Numbered from the stretch's first letter, positions 53,562 through 62,443 are shown. The stretch is DNA of 64,000 nucleotides from Chitinophaga parva (GCF_003071345.1 NZ_QCYK01000001.1:310001-374000), one strand, 5' to 3'. Numbers and translations are program-made. Notes: a model not told the origin generated them from the letters alone.

Positions 53562-54896
53562 TTATAACCCGTATTCTTTCAACTTATTGTACAGCGTTGT
53601 AAGGCCTATCTGCAGTATCTCCGCGGCCTTTGTTTTATTGCCATTGGTATAATGCAGCACCCTTGCAATGTGGCGCTTTTCAATGGCCGCCAGGCTAAGC
53701 GTGGCTGTTTCTCCTTCATCTTCCAGGCGAAAGTCCAGGGGCAGTGCATTTACATCCAGGGTGTCTCCTTCGGAAAGGATCACCGCGCGTTCTATGACAT
53801 TGCGCAGCTCCCGGATATTTCCTTTCCAGGTATGTTGTTGCAATGCATCGAGAAAGGCATCACTGATGCGGCTGATGCGCTTATTCAGCTTGGGCGACAC
53901 CTGCTGCAGGAAAAACCGGGCCAGCGCCGGGATGTCTTTCTTGCGCTCTTGCAGGGAAGGCAATCTTACCTGGAAAGCAGACAGGCGGTAAAACAGGTCT
54001 GCCCGGAAATTCCCCCTGTTGATCTCTTCTTCCAGGCTACGGTTCGTAGCGGCAATAATTCGTACATCCGTTTGCGTGGGCTTAGACTCCCCCACTTTGT
54101 AGAACGATTGGGTTTCCAGTACCCGCAGCAGCTTGGCTTGCAGCTCTATGGCCATCTCCCCTATTTCATCCAGGAAAATGGTGCCGCCGCGGGCTTCTTC
54201 AAAAAAGCCCTTGGTGTCTTTAACCGCGCCGGTGTAGGCCCCGGCTTTGTGGCCAAACAATTCGCTTTCCAGTATCTCTTTGCTGAAGGCGCTGCAATTC
54301 ACTGCCACAAAGGGTTCCGCGCTACGTTGGCTGGCGGCGTGGATGGCCTGGGCAAATACTTCCTTGCCCGCGCCGGTTTCGCCCAGCAGCAGCACTGTTA
54401 CGTCCGTGGGCGCCACTTTGCGGGCCAGGTTAATGGCATTGCGGATGGCACTGGAGTCGCCAATGATGTTATCAAAATTGTATTTGCCTCCTATTTTCTT
54501 TTCCAGATCGCGGATGCGAAATTGCAGCAAAGCCTTGTCCATGGCCTTGCTCACCAGGGGCATGATCTTGTTGTTATCATCGCCCTTGGTAATGTAATCG
54601 AAGGCGCCGTTCTTGATGGCCTGCACGCCGTCGGAAATATTGCCGTACGCGGTGAGCAGGATCAGCTCAGTTTGCGGGTATTTTTGTTTGATGGTCTCCA
54701 CCAGCGCTACGCCATTCCCATCGGGCAGCTTCACATCTGAAAGCACCACGTGGATGTCTTCTTTTTCGAAGAGCTTGAGGGCATTGCGCACGGTGCCGGC
54801 TTCAAAAAGGGTATAACCTTCCAGGCTTAACAACCTGCTGAGCAGTTTCCGGAGTTGTTCTTCATCGTCGATTACCAGGATATTGCCTTTGGCCAT
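53562..54896 (-). CDS. sigma-54 dependent response regulator (NtrC family)
   Basis: A 444-residue activator. The receiver (1-115) has Asp54 in VVLSDVKLPDG, the AAA+ domain (about 140-375) has Walker A GETGAGKE (172-179), the sigma-54 loop GAYTGA (a variant of GAFTGA), and Walker B TIFLDEIGEM, with a Fis-type helix-turn-helix at the end (NKTKAAEILQIGLTTLYNKL). It should open sigma-54 promoters when phosphorylated. Its cognate kinase is not adjacent; a histidine kinase pair lies 4 kb away at 58883. Confidence 0.95.
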   Translation of the reverse strand: MAKGNILVIDDEEQLRKLLSRLLSLEGYTLFEAGTVRNALKLFEKEDIHVVLSDVKLPDGNGVALVETIKQKYPQTELILLTAYGNISDGVQAIKNGAFDYITKGDDNNKIMPLVSKAMDKALLQFRIRDLEKKIGGKYNFDNIIGDSSAIRNAINLARKVAPTDVTVLLLGETGAGKEVFAQAIHAASQRSAEPFVAVNCSAFSKEILESELFGHKAGAYTGAVKDTKGFFEEARGGTIFLDEIGEMAIELQAKLLRVLETQSFYKVGESKPTQTDVRIIAATNRSLEEEINRGNFRADLFYRLSAFQVRLPSLQERKKDIPALARFFLQQVSPKLNKRISRISDAFLDALQQHTWKGNIRELRNVIERAVILSEGDTLDVNALPLDFRLEDEGETATLSLAAIEKRHIARVLHYTNGNKTKAAEILQIGLTTLYNKLKEYGL

Positions 54897-54993
54897 ATAA
54901 AAAAAATATGAGCAAAGATATTGATTCCGGCATTACCCATAAAATGGCGGCCGTCTTTGCAGGCGGCCGGCCGGTATGTATTTTATTTGTTTG

Positions 54994-55473
54994 TCAGCGT
55001 GCGGAAGGGGTGGTCTGGTTGCGCTTGAACACAAAGGCGCCCAGCGCTGCGGCCAGTACGCCCATGGTCATGTTCATGAAAACGGTCTGGCCCAGGAAGT
55101 AGATCCAGAAATTGCCCTGGCCAGCCACCTGGTCGCCGTTATTGGCGGTGGTAGGCATGGCATGGGTGCCGGAAGTAGCGATCAAATGGAGGATGATCGA
55201 AAAAATGGAGATAATGATCACGGAGAAAACCGTGGTGCGGAAACCCATTCCAAACATGGCGGCTGCGTTGGTCCGTTCATGGTGATTGTTGTTATAATTG
55301 ACCACGGATAACAGCACCCCGATGAAGATCACTGCGCCGATCATAAATCCCGTCCACAACGTATCGTAGTAATTGGTCACATAAAAGATGATCGATAATG
55401 CAATGGCAATCACCGAAATGATGATGCCGTACACGGGTACCAGGTTGGTTGTTTTGTTTGCATGGTTTGCCAT
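54994..55473 (-). CDS. four-helix membrane protein, DUF4199-like
   Basis: A 159-residue protein with four membrane helices (near residues 12-32, 39-59, 77-97 and 126-150), a soluble N-terminal tail with NHANKTTN and a basic C terminus. The layout and length suit the DUF4199 family of Bacteroidota, whose function is unknown. The loop between helices 2 and 3 holds NYNNNHHERTNA, unusually Asn- and His-rich. Family assignment is tentative. Confidence 0.7.
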   Translation of the reverse strand: MANHANKTTNLVPVYGIIISVIAIALSIIFYVTNYYDTLWTGFMIGAVIFIGVLLSVVNYNNNHHERTNAAAMFGMGFRTTVFSVIIISIFSIILHLIATSGTHAMPTTANNGDQVAGQGNFWIYFLGQTVFMNMTMGVLAAALGAFVFKRNQTTPSAR

Positions 55474-55554
55474 AGCTGTAAGTTTTAGGATCCACGCCGG
55501 TCTTTCACACTTCCTGCCTTGCTTCGCTCATGGATATGGTGAACAAATTTTTAC

Positions 55555-55785
55555 TCAATGCGAAGCAGCACCCAGGCTGCCTGTTGCATTGGTATGTTTG
55601 CTTGCAGACCAGCGGCTGTAGCCGCTTTCCGGGGAGGTATGTTCCAGGTGCGCCGCTGTTGCCATAGCATCCTGCCGGTGTTTTTTTCTTTTGCGCAGGC
55701 GCCAGGCCAACAGGGCCGCGGCGCCGCCGGCCAGGACCAGCAATGCTATGCTGGTGGCAGTTTTCCGGGAAACATATCTTCTCAT
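55555..55785 (-). CDS. small single-helix membrane protein
   Basis: A 76-residue protein. The ATG at 55783-55785 (MRRYVSRKTATSIALLVLAG) is chosen because the frame upstream is unlike a protein. A single membrane helix at about residues 11-28 is followed by a positively charged RLRKRKKHR and a polar tail rich in Ser, Ala and His. It lies between the DUF4199-like and ku genes on the same strand. No family is recognised. Confidence 0.55.
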   Translation of the reverse strand: MRRYVSRKTATSIALLVLAGGAAALLAWRLRKRKKHRQDAMATAAHLEHTSPESGYSRWSASKHTNATGSLGAASH

Positions 55786-55828
55786 GTCAGCATGCTTTAG
55801 TAGGAGAAATACAAACACTATTCCATAA

Positions 55829-56650
55829 CTAAGAGGCCCGTTTGCGGGAAGAACCGGTACTGCGGGATGTGGAACGAGCGCTGCTGCGTCCCCCACCAAT
55901 ACTGGCTTTCAACTGGCTCAACAAATCGTTGCTGGCGGTGTGCACGATCTTCATCTTCTTCACCACGGGTTTTTTACCGGCTGCTTTTGCTTTGATGATC
56001 TTCATCAGTTCATCGCGGTATTCGTTTTTATACTGCGTGATGTCGAACGGTGCGGAATACTGGTCTACCAGCGCAGTGGCCATGTCCAGTTCTTTCTTGC
56101 CGATCTTGCTGGCGCCGGCAGGCAGTTTCAGTTCCTCGGGCTTGCGCACGTCCTCATCAAAACGTAGCTGTTGCAGCAGCAGGTGGTCTTCCCGGGGCCG
56201 TAATACGCAAATGTGCTCCACACTGCGCAGCACAAAACGGGCGAGGCCTGCTTTGCCTGTTTTCTCCAGGGTCTTCAGCAATAACTCGTATGCTTTTGCA
56301 CCTGATTTTTCCGGCTCAACAAAGTAAGGCGTATCGTAATAAATGTCATCGATCTCATCCTGCTCCACGAAAGATTCTATTTCTATCATTTTGCTTTTCT
56401 TGGGCGCAGCCTGTTCAAAATCTTCGTCTTCGAGGATCACATACTCATCATTGTAGAGATATCCCTTCACAATGTCTTCCCAGGGTACTTCCTTACCTGT
56501 TTTTTCATTGACCCGGTGAAAGCGGATATGCGAATGGTCGCGCTTATCCAGCATATCAAGGTCCAGCCGGCTTTCAGAAACGGCGCTGTACAATTTGATG
56601 GGAATATTCACCAACCCGAAGCCGATGGTGCCTGACCAAATCGCTCTCAT
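55829..56650 (-). CDS. ku: DNA end-binding protein Ku
   Basis: A 273-residue bacterial Ku homologue that binds double-strand ends and recruits the ligase LigD in nonhomologous end joining. MRAIWSGTIGFGLVNIPIKL is the signature start, followed by the beta-barrel ring (CVLRPREDHLLLQQL and EELKLPAGASKIGKKELDMA). The last 25 residues are Arg/Ser/Lys rich, a tail known in other bacterial Ku to aid DNA binding. No ligD gene lies in this window. The start codon is divergent from the small protein gene at 56739, with a palindrome between. Confidence 0.95.
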   Translation of the reverse strand: MRAIWSGTIGFGLVNIPIKLYSAVSESRLDLDMLDKRDHSHIRFHRVNEKTGKEVPWEDIVKGYLYNDEYVILEDEDFEQAAPKKSKMIEIESFVEQDEIDDIYYDTPYFVEPEKSGAKAYELLLKTLEKTGKAGLARFVLRSVEHICVLRPREDHLLLQQLRFDEDVRKPEELKLPAGASKIGKKELDMATALVDQYSAPFDITQYKNEYRDELMKIIKAKAAGKKPVVKKMKIVHTASNDLLSQLKASIGGGRSSARSTSRSTGSSRKRAS

Positions 56651-56676
56651 AACTTAATGATTTAGATAAATTTTAA

Positions 56677-56713
56677 CCCAAACTACATGCCACCAGGTGG
56701 CACAATTGTTGGT
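56677..56713. promoter_or_regulatory. divergent sigma-54-like elements around a palindrome (ku / 56739 gene)
   Basis: TGCCACC-A-GGTGGCA is a perfect palindrome at 56688-56702. On the plus strand TGGCAC-N5-TTGGT (56698-56713) fits TGGCAC-N5-TTGCW except one base. On the minus strand TGGCAT-N5-TTGGG (56692-56677) is similar. Either could be a promoter for the gene on its side. Confidence 0.4.
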
Positions 56714-56738
56714 TTTTACAATATTAAAATCACCGTTT

Positions 56739-57092
56739 ATGGAAGCATACACACCAGGCGTTATGACTACGCTTTCCGCCGTGATGGAAAAGATGCGCAA
56801 AAATGGTTACGACCACGAGTTGAAGATGAGTGATCATGGCAGGATGCAGTCGCCGGACACCCAGAAAATATATAATCCCGATGAGCTGACCATTGTCAAA
56901 ACCTACCGTTTTGAAGGGGAGTCAGACCCGTCCGATTCTTCCATTCTCTACCTCATGCACGACAAAGAGGGCGGAAAAGGCTATGTGCTGGACGCTTACG
57001 GTGTCTACAGTACGCATGAAGAGTCAGGATTTGCGGATTTTATTAAAAGGATCCCGCTGGAAGACCGGGAAGAACAGATCCTTTTTGGCTAA
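56739..57092 (+). CDS. small conserved protein, often labelled phosphoribosylpyrophosphate synthetase
   Basis: A 117-residue protein of a family common in Chitinophagaceae that databases call phosphoribosylpyrophosphate synthetase although it lacks any PRPP-binding site or kinase fold. Seen are MEKMRKNGYDHELKM, the central IVKTYRFEGESDPSDSSILY and GKGYVLDAYGVYSTHEES. It resembles a small alpha/beta domain of unknown function. ATG at 56739 is chosen as the frame above has no similarity. It sits opposite ku and may be co-controlled. Confidence 0.75.
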   Translation: MEAYTPGVMTTLSAVMEKMRKNGYDHELKMSDHGRMQSPDTQKIYNPDELTIVKTYRFEGESDPSDSSILYLMHDKEGGKGYVLDAYGVYSTHEESGFADFIKRIPLEDREEQILFG

Positions 57093-57115
57093 ACAACGGG
57101 ATCATCAGAAACAGC

Positions 57116-57143
57116 AAAAGCGGGCTTCCGGGCCCGCTTTTTT
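57116..57143. terminator. bidirectional terminator before topoisomerase IB
   Basis: Arms AAAAGCGGGC and GCCCGCTTTT with a 6-nt loop and T-run, between convergent genes. Confidence 0.9.
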
Positions 57144-57175
57144 GTGTTTATTTTGTTGCTGTCAATTCAGCCTCC

Positions 57176-58267
57176 CTATGCCGCATGCCTGCGTCGCGGC
57201 TTCTCCCGGGCCAGGTCTTTCAGGAATAACAACAATATTTTTTCATCATTGTGCAACGCGCCCCTGGCCGGTTTATCGCGCTGGAGGCGCAGTAACTCCA
57301 GGTAAGGGTCCAGGGATCCGTTTTCATAACTGCTAAGTATTTGCGGGTGGATGTAATATTTTTTACTCACCGCGCGGGTGTTCCCCAGCTTTGCTGCCAC
57401 ACCATCTATAATGCCCACCACATTACGTTTGCATTCCGCCGCACTTTGGAAAGGCGCCAGGTCTGCCAGCAGGTTCATGGCGTGCAGGGTACCGGCCCAG
57501 GTGCGGAAATCCTTTGCGGTAAAGTCCTCCCCGGTGTGCTGGTGCAGATAATCATTCACTTCTCCACTGTCCAGGCAGCGGTGTTCCCCGTCTTCACAGT
57601 AGTATTGGAACAGGTCCTGGCCGGGTATTTCTTTCACTTTTTGCAGCAGTCTGGCCAGGGTGGAATGCTTCAGTTCTATTTTGTGTTCCACTCCTTTTTT
57701 GCCTTTGAAATGGAAGAAGGCTTTGCTGCCTTGTATGATCACATGCTTGTTGTGCAGCGTAGTAAGCCCATGCGAACCATATAATTTCTCATAAGCGCTA
57801 TTTCCCACGCGGATCATGGTTTCTTCCATAACACTGAGCGCAATGGCAATCACTTTTTCCTTATCCAGTTTGCGGTGCCGCAGGTTGTGTTTCAGCTGCG
57901 TGCGCAGCCGGGGCAGCACTTCGCCAAAGCGCAGCAGGCGGTGGTACTTGGTTTCATTGCGCACCTGCGCCCAGCGGCTGTGATAGCGGTATTGCTTGCG
58001 GCCGGCGGCGTCTATCCCGGTGGCCTGCAGGTGCCCATTGGCATAAGGGCAGATCCACACCTGCTCCCAGGCGGGAGGCAGCACCAGGCCCCGTATACGG
58101 TGCAATGTTTCTTCATCCGTGATCTCCTTGCCCTCCTGGTCCAGGTAACGCATTTCCCCGTTTTCTTTTACCCGGGTGAAGCCGGGTTTATTTGCATGCA
58201 CGTAACGCAGCTTTGCAGCATGTGCCAGTGCAACCGGATCTTGTAACACTTCCATTGTGGCCTCCAT
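57176..58267 (-). CDS. DNA topoisomerase IB
   Basis: A 363-residue type IB enzyme, poxvirus/bacterial form, which relaxes supercoils through a 3'-phosphotyrosine. The N-terminal domain reads KPGFTRVKENGEMRYLDQEG; the catalytic domain shows RYHSRWAQVRNETKYHRL, VRVGNSAYEKLYGSHGLTTL, FRTWAGTLHAMNLL and the Tyr in SKKYYIHPQILSSYENG. Bacterial topo IB is often in stress or repair loci and often in GC-rich Gram-negatives with Ku. Here it sits 500 nt from the small gene opposite ku. Confidence 0.93.
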   Translation of the reverse strand: MEATMEVLQDPVALAHAAKLRYVHANKPGFTRVKENGEMRYLDQEGKEITDEETLHRIRGLVLPPAWEQVWICPYANGHLQATGIDAAGRKQYRYHSRWAQVRNETKYHRLLRFGEVLPRLRTQLKHNLRHRKLDKEKVIAIALSVMEETMIRVGNSAYEKLYGSHGLTTLHNKHVIIQGSKAFFHFKGKKGVEHKIELKHSTLARLLQKVKEIPGQDLFQYYCEDGEHRCLDSGEVNDYLHQHTGEDFTAKDFRTWAGTLHAMNLLADLAPFQSAAECKRNVVGIIDGVAAKLGNTRAVSKKYYIHPQILSSYENGSLDPYLELLRLQRDKPARGALHNDEKILLLFLKDLAREKPRRRHAA

Positions 58268-58286
58268 AAGCTTGCTTTACGTCAGG

Positions 58287-58589
58287 TTAATGCCGGGAAT
58301 TGGGAAAAGGAAAACGGTCTTTATAATGGCCCTTGCCCTGCGGATTGTAATCTTTGGTAGGCCCCAGCTTTTCATCTGCCGGTGTACCATCCTCTTCGGC
58401 TGCTTCCTTGTCATTCGGGCGGGTAGGCGTGCGTTTGATGTCGTGGTCCGGCACTTCATTGGGTACCGGCGGCTGTTGCGGCTGCGGGGGCGGGGGCTGC
58501 GGCGGGTTGGGCGTGGGTACGTCCGGCTGCTGTGGCTGTGGTTGGGTAGGTTGTTCCGGCTGGTGACCGGGCTGGATAACGTTGAGCAT
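58287..58589 (-). CDS. proline/glutamine-rich small protein
   Basis: A 100-residue protein. Residues 8-45 are almost all Pro, Gln and Thr in PQPQQP-type repeats; the rest is charged and Lys/Asp/Glu/Pro rich (RTPTRPNDKEAAEEDG). No signal peptide, membrane helix or known domain. It lies 19 nt upstream of the topoisomerase start and is on the same strand, so they may be one transcript. Codon use is as in real genes, but function is unknown; the low-complexity sequence could be a disordered linker protein. Confidence 0.6.
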   Translation of the reverse strand: MLNVIQPGHQPEQPTQPQPQQPDVPTPNPPQPPPPQPQQPPVPNEVPDHDIKRTPTRPNDKEAAEEDGTPADEKLGPTKDYNPQGKGHYKDRFPFPNSRH

Positions 58590-58882
58590 AAACTATATGT
58601 TTAAACGTGAGCAATGATGGTTGGCGCGTACAGTTAAGGTGCTTTGTAAATCACTGTATGTGTCCTTTCTGTTAAATAAATTTCAAAGTCCCTGCCATAC
58701 ATCTCCGCCCGGAACAGCCCGCGGCAATACCTGGATTTGTAGAACAAAATCCACGAAAATGGCCGCCGGGAGCGGCAAAAGCGCCTTTCGGGATTGATAT
58801 TTATAGCTATTTCAATTGTTGAACCCCGTTATTGGTTTTAAAATGTTAATTTGGAAAAGGCAACCGTTAAACAGTACTTTGA

Positions 58883-60310
58883 ATGCACCCTGCCGTTCAT
58901 AAAAAAATAAAACTGGGATTTTATATCGCTTTCACTGTAATGGTGGGAGCTGCCGTTTTTTCTTACCTGATCGCCATCAATCTTATCAATAATGCCACCC
59001 GCCTCAATCACTCCATTGAAGTGACCAAGCGGCTGGAAGTGATCAATGCGGACCTGAAGGAAGCCGAAGCCGCGGTGCGGGGCTTCAGCATTACACACGA
59101 CAGCAGTTTCCTGCATCCCTCCATGGTGGACCGCAGCGCCAACATTGAGCGCCAGTACCGCCAGTTGCGGCGCTTTACGGAAAACCATCCTGCCCAGCAA
59201 AGACAGCTGGATACCCTGAAGATCCTGCTGGACAACAAATACATGCAGCTCATGCTGGCCGCCCGCATGGACACACCCGGCGGGGAGCGGCACGAGGTAC
59301 AGCAGAACCAGGCAGCCAGTAACCGCATTGAAAAAAAGATCCGCGACATGGAACGCATAGAAGACCAGTTGCTCACGGAAAAATCTGCCCTGTTCAATTT
59401 CTTTTCTTCCCTGTGGGTGCCCGTGATCTTTGTGACTTCTTTGCTGGCCATGATCATTGGCATCTATTCCTTCGTAGTGCTCAATAAGGAATACAAGCTG
59501 CAACTGCACATTGATGCGCGGCTGAAGCAGTACCAGCAGGAGCTACAGCAACACATTTCCCTGCTGGCCAAAAGCAACCAGGAACTGGAACAATTTGCCT
59601 ACGTGGCCTCCCACGACCTGCAGGAGCCGCTGCGCAAGATCACCACTTTCAGTGACCGCCTGCAGGGCAAGTACGGCCACCTGCTTCCCCAGGATGGGCT
59701 GGACTTACTGGCCCGTATGAACAATGGCGTAGGACGCATGCGGGTATTGATCAATGACCTGCTGGCCTTTTCCCGGGCAGGCCGCCTGGCCCCGGAAAAT
59801 TTTGCGGATGTAGACCTCAATGTCATCCTCCAAACTGTAAGAAGTGATCTTGAACTCCCCATCCAGGAAAAAAATGTAAATATTCATTGCGATAATCTCC
59901 CCACCATCACCGGCCACGCCACAGCGCTGCACCAGCTTTTCCTCAATTTGCTGGGCAACGCCATTAAATTTGCGGCGCCGGGCCGCCCCCTCGTGGTAGA
60001 TATTACCTGCCAGGTAATACCAGGCAAGGAGATCCAGGGCATTGCGAAAGATTTTCCCGCCACCGAGGAATATTGCCGCATCAGCGTGGCAGATAACGGG
60101 ATAGGCTTTGAACAGGAATATGCAGACCGTATTTTCCTCCTCTTCCAGCGCCTGCATGGCATGAGTGAATACGCCGGCACCGGCATTGGCCTGGCCATCT
60201 GCAAGAAGATCGTGGAAGGCCACCATGGCGTTATACAGGCATCGGGCAAACCGGGGGAAGGCGCGCGCTTCGATATCTTTTTGCCTGTAAAACAACGGCT
60301 GCACGGCTAA
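58883..60310 (+). CDS. CHASE3 sensor histidine kinase
   Basis: A 475-residue membrane kinase. Helix 1 (11-33) and helix 2 (178-200) flank a periplasmic CHASE3 domain (about 35-165) with the VRGFSITHDSSFL motif. A coiled coil leads to HisKA, ASHDLQEPLRKI with His244, and HATPase with N-box LFLNLLGNAIKF, VADNGIGFEQEY and GTGIGLAICKKI. The motif HDLQEPL is that of phytochrome-like kinases. It precedes the receiver-PAS-kinase protein by 70 nt, so the two are likely one transcript. Confidence 0.95.
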   Translation: MHPAVHKKIKLGFYIAFTVMVGAAVFSYLIAINLINNATRLNHSIEVTKRLEVINADLKEAEAAVRGFSITHDSSFLHPSMVDRSANIERQYRQLRRFTENHPAQQRQLDTLKILLDNKYMQLMLAARMDTPGGERHEVQQNQAASNRIEKKIRDMERIEDQLLTEKSALFNFFSSLWVPVIFVTSLLAMIIGIYSFVVLNKEYKLQLHIDARLKQYQQELQQHISLLAKSNQELEQFAYVASHDLQEPLRKITTFSDRLQGKYGHLLPQDGLDLLARMNNGVGRMRVLINDLLAFSRAGRLAPENFADVDLNVILQTVRSDLELPIQEKNVNIHCDNLPTITGHATALHQLFLNLLGNAIKFAAPGRPLVVDITCQVIPGKEIQGIAKDFPATEEYCRISVADNGIGFEQEYADRIFLLFQRLHGMSEYAGTGIGLAICKKIVEGHHGVIQASGKPGEGARFDIFLPVKQRLHG

Positions 60311-60380
60311 ACAATGCCCGGTAGAAAAAGCTAGCATCCTTATTGCGGATGGGCATTGCACCATTACCGATTTTCTCTTT

Positions 60381-61823
60381 ATGACCGACAAATCAATCCA
60401 CATCCTGATGGTAGACGACGACGAGGACGATTTCTTCCTTGTCAGCGAACTGCTGCAGGATATTTCTCCCGCCCAATACGAGATTGAATGGGCCTCCACC
60501 TACGCCAAGGGCCTTGAGGAAATTGAAAAGAAGCGCCACGATATTTACCTCATTGATTACCGCCTGGGGCCTTACACGGGTATAGACATCCTGCACCACT
60601 TCACGGAGCTGCACTACAAAGCCCCCGTGATCATGCTCACGGGTAAAGGTGATTACAACATTGACCGGGAAGCGATGGAAGCAGGCGCCAGTGACTACCT
60701 TGTAAAAGGTGAGATCAGTTCCGCCCTGCTGGAACGCTCCATCCGCTATGCACTGGATGAATACAAGCACCTCCGCACCCTGGAAGCCAGTGAGAAAAAA
60801 TACTACGGCGTGTTTGAAAAAGCGCACGACCTCATTCTCATGGCGGACCGTAATAAACAGATCATTGACGCCAACCCCGCAGCCCTGCGGGTGCTGGAGT
60901 ACAGCAAGGAAGAGCTGCTGCAAATGAACCTGCAATCCCTCTTCCTGCAATCAGAGCAGCGCGATTTTTTCATGTCGCACATCGGCGATGAAAGCATTAC
61001 CGGCCAGGTGGAATATTTCTTCAGCACCAAGCTGGGGAAGCGCCTCATTGTACTGGCAAACGGCATCATGCTGGATGAGCAGGAACAGACCTTCCTTTGC
61101 GTAGCCCAGGATATCACCGATAAAAAACAAAAGGAACAGGAGCGCGCGCAGCAGGAAAAATTTGCCATCACGGGCCGCATTGCCCGCGTGATAGCCCACG
61201 AGGTACGCAACCCGCTCACCAATATCCTGCTGGCCATCAGCCAGTTTAAACAGGGAGAACTCCCCAGCTACGAAGAAAGCCAGTTGTATGTGGATATCAT
61301 TGAGCGTAACTGTACCCGCATTAACCAGCTGATCACAGAACTGCTGCACAGCACCCGCATGAGCGAGATGAACATGCAAGCCTATATTGTGAACGAGCTG
61401 ATAAGCAAAACCCTGCAACTGGCCGCAGACCGCCTGCAGCTCAACGAGATCATGGTGCACAAGAATTTCATGCTGGGCGATGCCTATATCATGGTGGATG
61501 AAGAGAAGATCCTCATTGCGCTGCTCAATATTGTGATCAACGCCATTGAGGCCATGACACCCGGACAGGGCATTCTCTCCGTGGCCACAGAGCTGAACAA
61601 CGACAAGGTATACATCACCATCACCGATAATGGTGCCGGCATACCGGAGGCCAATAAAGCCCGTCTCTTTGATCCTTTCTTTACCAATAAACCAAAAGGT
61701 ACAGGCCTGGGCCTCACCAGCACGCAAAACATTATCCTCAATCATAAAGGCGCCGTACACGTGGATAGCGAAGAAGGACGGGGTACTACATTCCGGGTCT
61801 CTTTTCCGGTGTATGATCAGTGA
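60381..61823 (+). CDS. receiver-PAS-histidine kinase protein
   Basis: A 480-residue cytosolic kinase with an N-terminal receiver. Asp59 in YLIDYRLGPYTG is the phospho-acceptor, with Thr88 and Lys109 as switch residues. A PAS domain spans about 140-245, then HisKA with IAHEVRNPLTNI and His273, and HATPase with NIVINAIEAM, DNGAGIPEAN and GTGLGLTSTQNI. The receiver is probably phosphorylated by the CHASE3 kinase just upstream, which would make a relay that ends in its own His domain. A heptamer repeat array begins 6 nt after its stop. Confidence 0.95.
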   Translation: MTDKSIHILMVDDDEDDFFLVSELLQDISPAQYEIEWASTYAKGLEEIEKKRHDIYLIDYRLGPYTGIDILHHFTELHYKAPVIMLTGKGDYNIDREAMEAGASDYLVKGEISSALLERSIRYALDEYKHLRTLEASEKKYYGVFEKAHDLILMADRNKQIIDANPAALRVLEYSKEELLQMNLQSLFLQSEQRDFFMSHIGDESITGQVEYFFSTKLGKRLIVLANGIMLDEQEQTFLCVAQDITDKKQKEQERAQQEKFAITGRIARVIAHEVRNPLTNILLAISQFKQGELPSYEESQLYVDIIERNCTRINQLITELLHSTRMSEMNMQAYIVNELISKTLQLAADRLQLNEIMVHKNFMLGDAYIMVDEEKILIALLNIVINAIEAMTPGQGILSVATELNNDKVYITITDNGAGIPEANKARLFDPFFTNKPKGTGLGLTSTQNIILNHKGAVHVDSEEGRGTTFRVSFPVYDQ

Positions 61824-61828
61824 AAAAT

Positions 61829-61911
61829 TGTCTTAGGTCTTATGTCTTAAGTCTCAGGTACTATTAAGTAAAGTAAAAAACAGGACCTAAGACCTGAAAC
61901 CTAAGACTTAG
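61829..61911. repeat. heptamer repeat arms between the kinase and the iron-permease-like gene
   Basis: The left arm has GTCTTAG, GTCTTAT, GTCTTAA, GTCTCAG from 61830; the right arm has ACCTAAG, ACCTGAA, ACCTAAG, ACTTAG to 61910 and contributes the last codons and stop of the permease-like gene. The arms are inverted and 25 nt apart. Clearest member of the family. Confidence 0.75.
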
Positions 61912-62443
61912 CCCCATCATTCAAATGCTTCTCTATCTTTTCCTGGCTTTTCTCAATATCGCCTGTGGCGTCTTCTTTCCTTTCAATGGCATCTTTCAGT
62001 TTTCCTAATTCCTTTTCCATGGGATCGTCTTCCTTCCGGGAGGCGCGCCGGCGGCGGGTTTGCTCGGCCAGCATGGAGTAGTATTGATGCATAGTATCCA
62101 GTTCCCTTTCGGTAAGGTCTTCTGCGCCTATCAGTTTATTATTGGCCATTTTGGTAGCGGCAATCAGCTCATTCAGTTTTAACTGGATGGATTTGGAGTC
62201 TTTGTTTTGTGACTTCTGGATGAGGAACACCATCAGGAAGGTGATGATGGTAGTACTGGTATTAACAATGAGCTGCCACGTATCTGAGTAGTGGAATACC
62301 GGCCCGGTGAAAGCCCACACCACGATGAATGCTATGGCGATAATAAAGGCCGCGGAGCTGCCGGTGGCGCAGATCACCCAGGACGAAAATTTTTCAAACA
62401 GGCTTGCTTTCTCCGCATTGATTGGTTCCTTTTCGGTTTGCAT
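61901..62443 (-). CDS. low-affinity iron permease family membrane protein
   Basis: A 180-residue protein of the bacterial Fet4-like family. Two membrane helices (about residues 27-50 and 60-82, with AAFIIAIAFIVVWAFTGPVF) and a cytoplasmic tail with a long coiled coil. Family members were named from yeast low-affinity iron uptake; the bacterial forms are short and their transport role is unproven. The C terminus NDGAKS and the stop codon are coded by the repeat array, which suggests that the repeat moved in and changed the tail. Confidence 0.85.
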   Translation of the reverse strand: MQTEKEPINAEKASLFEKFSSWVICATGSSAAFIIAIAFIVVWAFTGPVFHYSDTWQLIVNTSTTIITFLMVFLIQKSQNKDSKSIQLKLNELIAATKMANNKLIGAEDLTERELDTMHQYYSMLAEQTRRRRASRKEDDPMEKELGKLKDAIERKEDATGDIEKSQEKIEKHLNDGAKS

